Below, one piece after another: positions 6,856 through 9,449 of a stretch of DNA of 9,449 nt. The translations under genes and the position numbers were made by a program. Each line of letters opens with the position of its first letter. Within the stretch, counting starts at the first letter, position 1. Below the pieces are notes generated by a model. It saw only the letters and a program-made list of their open reading frames with translations. It was not told the DNA's origin and searched no databases. Source of the stretch: an uncultured Collinsella sp. (GTDB taxonomy: Bacteria; Actinomycetota; Coriobacteriia; Coriobacteriales; Coriobacteriaceae); NCBI GenBank assembly GCA_900762015.1, contig CAAFEX010000008.1, forward strand, positions 1 through 9,449, given 5' to 3'.

Positions 6856-6880
6856 GAATAGCAGGCGTGGGACGCTATTC
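6856..6880. repeat. Small inverted repeat spanning the tilS stop codon
   Basis: Seven-base arms GAATAGC (6856-6862) and GCTATTC (6874-6880) with an 11-base loop include the tilS TAG stop. There is no T-tract, so I do not call it a terminator. It may pair in the tilS mRNA 3' end or be chance. Confidence 0.3.
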
Positions 6881-8413
6881 CGCATCGACCACGCGGAGCA
6901 GATATGCCACGCGCGTTGCGGCCGTGCACTTAAAACGCTCGTCCGCGCGAACTCCGGCGACCCACACCACGGCACCCCCCGGCGCCGTCCTCACCATGGG
7001 CACGCCGGCGCGCTCGGAAACGGGAATGCGAGCCTCGCCTAGCAAGTCGGATACTTTCTTGCTTCGGCCACTCATCCCTAACGGGCACATCACGTCTCCC
7101 GGTGCGGGACCGTCCACCCACAGGCGCGCCAATCGCGCCTCGGCAGGGATCTCGCCACGCGAGCCCGCCAGGATCCGCTCACTATCGCTGTCGGCAAAAC
7201 CCAGGGCAGCCGCGTCTACCAAAGCCGTCACTTCCCCGGTAGCCGCAAGCTCGCGGGCGCGGCGCACGATATCGCATCCCGGCTCAACGGCCATCGGTTC
7301 TGTGACCAGCATACGTCCCCCGCCCAACGGCAAACGACCGGGTACGGTAACCCAGTCCGCGACCAGGCCCTCGCGAGCCGCCGGCGCCTTAAATGCCAGC
7401 ATGCCAAACTCAACGCGCGCGTCAATTCCCGCCGGAAGCGTAACCGAGCCGGCGCCCTCGGCAACGCAGGAAAGGACTCGCTCCACATGTCGCATCTCTG
7501 GACGAGCGTCCGGATCGATGCGCTTAATCGCCAGTCGCACGATGCGCCGCGCGATTACCACCTCGGCCGCAGCAAGGCGCCTGGCATCGAGCACCAGCGC
7601 GCCCGCTGCCTCCTTACGCAGGCAGCTTCGAAACGCCTGTGCCGAAAGCTGAGACAAAAACGCGTCCTCATCGCCTAAGATCTCGCAGGCGGCGCCAATC
7701 GTCTTGCAGACGCTCGCGTTGCGCTGCGCCACCACCGGCATCACTCGATGGCGCACGTAGTTTCGCAGATACGAGATATCCTCATTGCTCTCGTCTTCAC
7801 GCCACGGCTGACCATGTACCTGTAGATAGCCCACGAGCTCGCCATGAGTTAGGTCGAGCAAGGGACGCACCACGATATTCCTCCGGCGAGGAATGCTCGA
7901 TAGGCCAGCGGGCCCCGAACCCTTAATCGCGTTCATCAAAAACGTTTCCGCGCGATCCGAAGACGTGTGCGCGGTGCAGATACGAGCCGCCGTTCGCGGT
8001 GCCCCCGTCTGGGCGCAGAGCTCGCGAACATACCTCCGTGCCGCGGCATAGCGCACCTCGCGGGCCGCGGCCTCAATATTGCCCGATTCATCATCAAAAT
8101 AGGCATGCTCAACACACAGCGGTAGACCATATTGCGCGCAGAGCTCCCGCACGAAGGCCTCGTCGCCATCGGATGCCTCTCCGCGCAGATGATGGTTCAC
8201 ATGCAGCACGTGCAGTCGCTCGCGCGCGATGGGGGCCACACCACGCCCATCCAGAATATCCAACTTTGATGTGCACGCCATAAGAAGCAGTGCCGTCGAG
8301 TCCGCGCCGCCTGATACCATGAGCACGACAGGAGCAGCCTGCTGCCTCGTCCGGGTCTCATCGACTGCCCCGGGCACGGCATGGTGTCCATAATGCTGAG
8401 ATACCGTAGGCAT
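6875..8413 (-). CDS. tilS: tRNA(Ile)-lysidine synthetase TilS
   Basis: This 512-residue cytosolic ATP pyrophosphatase attaches lysine to C34 of the CAU-anticodon tRNA-Ile, changing its decoding from AUG to AUA. The N-type PP-loop SGGADST is at 34-40, with family motifs HVNHHLRG (71-78), EAAAREVRY (114-122) and RPLLDLTHGELVGYL (183-197). The conserved DxSN...RNxxR pattern runs from D207 to R221. The C-terminal TilS domain is visible near the end, with PLGMSGRSKKVSDLL and the terminal VRADERFKCT. Residues 148-157 read TAHTSSDRAE instead of the common AHHxDDQxE. Length is somewhat above typical (430-480), including about 25 poorly conserved residues before the PP-loop. GAGGAGG 6 bases before the ATG fixes the start. 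The gene is divergent from walJ and heads the tilS-hpt-ftsH cluster. Confidence 0.93.
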   Translation of the reverse strand: MPTVSQHYGHHAVPGAVDETRTRQQAAPVVLMVSGGADSTALLLMACTSKLDILDGRGVAPIARERLHVLHVNHHLRGEASDGDEAFVRELCAQYGLPLCVEHAYFDDESGNIEAAAREVRYAAARRYVRELCAQTGAPRTAARICTAHTSSDRAETFLMNAIKGSGPAGLSSIPRRRNIVVRPLLDLTHGELVGYLQVHGQPWREDESNEDISYLRNYVRHRVMPVVAQRNASVCKTIGAACEILGDEDAFLSQLSAQAFRSCLRKEAAGALVLDARRLAAAEVVIARRIVRLAIKRIDPDARPEMRHVERVLSCVAEGAGSVTLPAGIDARVEFGMLAFKAPAAREGLVADWVTVPGRLPLGGGRMLVTEPMAVEPGCDIVRRARELAATGEVTALVDAAALGFADSDSERILAGSRGEIPAEARLARLWVDGPAPGDVMCPLGMSGRSKKVSDLLGEARIPVSERAGVPMVRTAPGGAVVWVAGVRADERFKCTAATRVAYLLRVVDAE

Positions 8414-8441
8414 TTGCTTCCTCCTCTATTCGTCCGCACCC

Positions 8442-8447
8442 ATTGTA
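8442..8447 (-). promoter_or_regulatory. Putative -10 element of tilS in the divergent spacer
   Basis: TACAAT on the minus strand lies 28 bases before the tilS ATG. Its -35 zone falls inside the first codons of walJ and matches poorly (ACGAGA at 17 bp). On the plus strand an overlapping TATCCT (8446-8451) could serve walJ, but only 10 bases before its ATG. Confidence 0.35.
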
Positions 8448-8461
8448 TCCTTTGGAATCTT

Positions 8462-9271
8462 ATGTCTCGTCTGCACCTTCATATCCTCGGCAGTGGCTCT
8501 AAAGGCAACTGCGCACTCATCGAGGGCCCGCAGGGGCTCATTATGGTCGATGACGGACTGTCTCGCCGCGAGACATTAAAGCGCATGGAAGAACTGGGGC
8601 TCTCGGCAGACAACGTCTCGGCTCTTCTCATTACTCATGAGCATAGCGATCACATCAAGGGCCTCGATGTCTGGTGCAAGCACTGGCACGGCCCCCTCTT
8701 TGCCAGCAGGGGCACTCTTTCGAACAAAGAAAATCTTTCGCATCTGCCTGTCGAGGAATTCGATCCCGGCGACGCCCTATCCATTGCCGGCATCCACGTG
8801 CAAACCTACTCAACATCACACGATGTCATCAATCCAGTCGGTTATCGATTCGACGCCCTCGATGATTCCATCGGCTTTGCCACCGACACCGGAGAGCTAT
8901 CGAGCCAAGCCATGAACACCCTCAAAGATTGTCGAGTCCTAGCGCTCGAAAGCAACCACGATGTGACCATGCTGCGCGAGGGAGAATATCCCCGCTTTCT
9001 TCAGGAGCGCATCCTGTCTGCAAGGGGGCACCTCTCCAATGGCCAAGCCGCCGAAGCCGCGCGCGAACTTGTTACCGATCGCACCGAACAGCTCATTGCC
9101 ATGCATATCAGCCAAGATAACAATCGTCCGACCCTTACCGTCAAAAGCTATGCCAAAGCTCTGGCCGCAACCCTGGATGACGAGGTCGGCAGCTCCGCAA
9201 CCCTTCTCCAAGGATCGCGAAAACTCTCGATACGCCCTGCGAGTCAGTATCAGCCGGCAACCATTCAATAG
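8462..9271 (+). CDS. walJ: MBL-fold metallohydrolase of the WalJ/YycJ (VicX) family
   Basis: This 269-residue metallo-beta-lactamase-fold protein opens with the family start HILGSGSKGNC (8-18). The metal-binding motif THEHSDH is at 58-64. Further probable ligands are H120 in STSHD, D142 in TDTG and H216 in AMHIS. ESNHD (163-167) and RGHLSN (188-193) are signatures of the YycJ group. In Firmicutes the gene usually follows the walRK cell-wall two-component system and is linked to cell-wall and division homeostasis; a nuclease activity has been proposed. No walRK genes are in this window. I chose the ATG at 8462 because the GSGSKGN motif begins nine codons later. An in-frame ATG at 8381 would overlap tilS antisense by 33 bases and add unconserved residues. 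The ribosome binding site is weak (TTGGAA). Transcription probably starts very close to the ATG. Confidence 0.88.
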   Translation: MSRLHLHILGSGSKGNCALIEGPQGLIMVDDGLSRRETLKRMEELGLSADNVSALLITHEHSDHIKGLDVWCKHWHGPLFASRGTLSNKENLSHLPVEEFDPGDALSIAGIHVQTYSTSHDVINPVGYRFDALDDSIGFATDTGELSSQAMNTLKDCRVLALESNHDVTMLREGEYPRFLQERILSARGHLSNGQAAEAARELVTDRTEQLIAMHISQDNNRPTLTVKSYAKALAATLDDEVGSSATLLQGSRKLSIRPASQYQPATIQ

Positions 9272-9280
9272 ACTGTCCTA

Positions 9281-9330
9281 GACAGCAAAAAGGGCCGAGA
9301 ATCGCTTCCCAGCCCCTTTTGCTGTCTTTT
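9281..9330 (+). terminator. Intrinsic terminator after walJ
   Basis: Arms 9281-9295 (GACAGCAAAAAGGGC) and 9312-9326 (GCCCCTTTTGCTGTC) pair over 15 positions with one A-C mismatch, followed by TTTT. A CTGTC at 9273-9277 could instead pair with GACAG at 9281-9285, competing for the left arm. The stem may also help end the convergent hsp20 transcript. Confidence 0.88.
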
Positions 9331-9353
9331 AATAGCGCAGAACACCAACGAAG

Positions 9354-9449
9354 TTAGTCGATGGAGATCTTCGTAACGTTCTTCTTCTCGACGATCTTGG
9401 GAACCGTAACGGTCAGGATGCCGTCAGCGTACTTAGCCGAGAGGCCCTC
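9354..9449 (-). CDS. Small heat-shock protein (Hsp20/alpha-crystallin), C-terminal fragment
   Basis: The 31 codons before the TAA at 9356-9354 read, in part, EGLSAKYADGILTVTVPK and end in KISID. The GLxAxYxDGILTVTVPK strand pattern is the signature of the end of the alpha-crystallin domain of ATP-independent holdase chaperones. After it comes a short tail; the usual I-x-I motif may be represented by KISID. The gene runs off the right edge, so length, start and regulation cannot be seen. It is convergent with walJ. Confidence 0.85.
   Translation of the reverse strand, partial: EGLSAKYADGILTVTVPKIVEKKNVTKISID

Noticed and set aside
8381..8461. Upstream start for walJ at 8381
   Set aside because: It would overlap the tilS coding start antisense and add residues that do not fit the family, which starts just before the GSGSKGN motif.
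1..9449. CRISPR arrays, tRNA or rRNA genes, insertion sequences, prophage or defence genes
   Set aside because: No spaced direct repeats, no tRNA-like TTCGA arm with matching stems, and no transposase, integrase, nuclease-defence or toxin motifs were seen. The genes are ordinary housekeeping functions.

Overview
The window looks like a chromosomal housekeeping segment from a GC-rich Gram-positive bacterium. An actinobacterial lineage of the Coriobacteriia (Collinsella-like) is my best guess. It rests on the G/C-rich third codon positions, the style of the proteins, the tilS-hpt-ftsH block and a palindromic 'GGGGACAGACTT' element; it is inference, not a database match. No rRNA, tRNA, CRISPR array, prophage or transposase gene is visible. 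The window is almost fully coding: seven complete genes and one truncated at the right edge.

Left part (1-2658). A promoter region leads into a plus-strand 23S rRNA uracil-C5 methyltransferase (rlmD-like) with a [4Fe-4S] cluster and an unusual Lys/Ser-rich N-terminal tail in place of a TRAM domain. It ends at a strong GC-rich hairpin, shared with the convergent minus-strand gene for a PHP-domain metal-dependent phosphoesterase (YcdX-like). The PHP gene has its own promoter-like sequence and a good ribosome binding site.

Middle (2659-6874, all minus strand). A PLP-dependent class I/II aminotransferase lies downstream of, but separate from, the ftsH unit. The 189-bp gap between them holds a classic intrinsic terminator for ftsH and a 60-nt near-perfect palindrome (24-bp arms) that resembles a dispersed REP/MITE-type element. 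Upstream come ftsH (membrane AAA+ zinc protease) and hpt (hypoxanthine phosphoribosyltransferase). They are separated by one base, so they are probably translationally coupled. A 147-bp gap between hpt and tilS carries a compound inverted repeat next to a -10-like hexamer, the best candidate operator in the window.

Right part (6875-9449). tilS (tRNA-Ile lysidine synthetase) is divergent from a plus-strand walJ/yycJ-type metallo-beta-lactamase-fold protein, with only 48 bp between their starts. walJ ends at a hairpin plus T-tract, followed by the 3' end of a convergent small heat-shock protein (Hsp20) gene that runs off the window.

The genes cover RNA modification (rlmD, tilS), purine salvage (hpt), proteostasis (ftsH, hsp20), envelope/cell-wall homeostasis (walJ, ftsH) and amino-acid metabolism (aminotransferase). 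I found no convincing new multi-gene system. The items most worth a second look are the 3904-3963 palindrome, the hpt-upstream inverted repeat, the TRAM-less rRNA methyltransferase and the recurring TACAAT promoter hexamer.
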